Part shown: positions 6,112-6,833 of the stretch, piece after piece
How the letters are laid out: the number at the start of each line of letters is the position of its first letter
Numbering within the stretch: the stretch's first letter is position 1
DNA from: Actinomycetes bacterium
Lineage (GTDB): Bacteria > Actinomycetota > Actinomycetes > Actinomycetales > Microbacteriaceae
Direction of reading: 5' to 3'
NCBI GenBank assembly: GCA_030425055.1
Contig: JAUHVN010000153.1
Location: 1-6,833, forward strand
DNA length: 6,833 nucleotides
Program-made: the position numbers and the translations under genes
Notes under the pieces: model-generated
Database searches by the model: none
What the model was told of the DNA's origin: nothing
The model's input: the letters and a program-made list of their open reading frames with translations, nothing else

Positions 6112-6833
6112 TCGCCGAGCCTCCTCCGGAAGATGCGCCGCGCGATGACGAGGGCGCCGACGGTCAGCAGCAGCAGGTATCCGAGGTGGACCGCGATCAT
6201 GGCGGGATCGGCCGGCTTGTCGTACGACACCATCCGGCCGAGCTCGGTGGCATGCCACAGCGGTGAGACCCAGCCGATCCACTGCAGCCACAGCGGCAGC
6301 GTCACCAGCGGATAGAAGGTGCCCGAGAAGAGGAACATCGGCATGAAGACGAAGCGCTGCACCAGCGCGATCTGCCCCTTGTCCTCGGTGATCGACGCCG
6401 AGTACGCCATGTAGGGCACGCCGAAGGCGAGCCCGGCCAGCACGCCGATCGGGATCATCAGCCAGCCCGTCGCCGGGTTCGGCACCGCCTGGAACACCCA
6501 CAGGAACGCGTAGTACGCCGTGACGACGAAGGCCATGCGCGCCGCGCCGCCCAGCACCACGCCGCCCGCGATCTGCCCGGGCGTGAGGGCCGAGGCGCTG
6601 AAGCCGTAGAAGTAGCGGCGCCACTTGAACCCCGCGATCACCGGGTACGAGAACTCCTCGGCCCCGACCTGGAGCGCCGCCGTCATGAGCAGTGCGGGCG
6701 CGACGAACACGAGGTACGACACCTCGATGCCGCCGTCGGTGATCGGGGCGTCGATGAGCGCCGCGAGGCCGACCGCGAGCCCGAGCAGGTAGAGCACGGG
6801 CTGGCCGAGCCCGCCGACGAGGATCGTCCAGCC
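6108..6833 (-). CDS. ABC-2 type transporter permease (first of a tandem pair), N-terminus beyond the window
   Basis: The frame is open to the right edge (first visible residues GWTILVGGLGQPVLYLLG), so the GTG at 6797 is an internal valine. Aligning its tryptophan with Trp39 of the next permease suggests about 37 N-terminal residues are missing. The visible 241 residues carry the same landmarks as the downstream paralogue: YLVFVAPALLMTAALQ (40-55), a conserved mid-region helix near 95-113, FMPMFLFSGTFYPL (163-176), VSPLWHATELGR (189-200) and a last helix near 216-231 ending in a basic RRIFRRRLGE tail. It differs from its partner in having PNPATGW between the third and fourth helices and a shorter loop after PLWH. 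The stop overlaps the next permease start by four bases. Together they look like the two membrane halves of one exporter. The ATP-binding subunit would be expected immediately beyond the right edge on the same strand. Confidence 0.92.
   Translation of the reverse strand, partial: GWTILVGGLGQPVLYLLGLAVGLAALIDAPITDGGIEVSYLVFVAPALLMTAALQVGAEEFSYPVIAGFKWRRYFYGFSASALTPGQIAGGVVLGGAARMAFVVTAYYAFLWVFQAVPNPATGWLMIPIGVLAGLAFGVPYMAYSASITEDKGQIALVQRFVFMPMFLFSGTFYPLVTLPLWLQWIGWVSPLWHATELGRMVSYDKPADPAMIAVHLGYLLLLTVGALVIARRIFRRRLGE

Noticed and set aside
5224..6315. A 363-codon + strand open frame across the permease genes
   Set aside because: The translation is dominated by Asp, Arg, His and Glu, typical of the antisense of membrane-protein genes. 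The opposite strand encodes clear ABC-2 permeases.

Overview
This 6.8 kb stretch is GC-rich, gene-dense and has strongly GC-biased third codon positions. It carries a riboflavin operon of actinobacterial type (ribD-ribE-ribBA-ribH). Protein details such as the RibBA motif YMRGHEGRGIGL, the RibH motif GGTPHFDFV and the short RibD reductase domain suggest a high-GC actinobacterium, most likely of the Microbacterium/Microbacteriaceae kind. That placement is inference from sequence style, not a database match.

Positions 2-3343 (+ strand) hold the riboflavin biosynthesis genes. ribD is cut by the left edge. ribE, ribBA and ribH follow, and every junction is a 4-base ATGA stop/start overlap preceded by a good Shine-Dalgarno sequence. 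RibA (C-terminal half of RibBA) opens GTP, and RibD deaminates and reduces the resulting pyrimidine. RibB (N-terminal half of RibBA) makes the four-carbon unit from ribulose 5-phosphate. RibH joins the two branches to lumazine, and RibE dismutates lumazine to riboflavin. The set is complete for riboflavin synthesis apart from the pyrimidine phosphatase, which is usually unlinked. Any FMN riboswitch would lie upstream of ribD, outside the window.

Positions 3413-3721 (+) encode a 102-residue protein of unknown function with its own strong ribosome binding site, 69 bases after ribH. It is followed by a 16-pair hairpin (3731-3766), the probable end of the rib transcript. At 3830-4183 (+) is a small four-helix membrane protein with no Shine-Dalgarno sequence, possibly translated from a leaderless message.

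Positions 4223-6833 lie on the - strand, convergent with the first half. In their own transcription order they are: a 5'-truncated ABC-2 type permease, a second paralogous ABC-2 permease overlapping it by 4 bases, and, after a gap of about 70 bases, an MscS-family mechanosensitive channel. The two permeases look like the two membrane halves of one heterodimeric exporter. Its ATPase is not in the window and would be expected beyond the right edge.

I see no mobile elements, CRISPR arrays, tRNA or rRNA genes, and no convincing new system. The less ordinary points are the unknown protein attached to the rib operon, the over-representation of the heptamer GGATGCC/GGCATCC in the rib genes, and the probable leaderless membrane protein gene.
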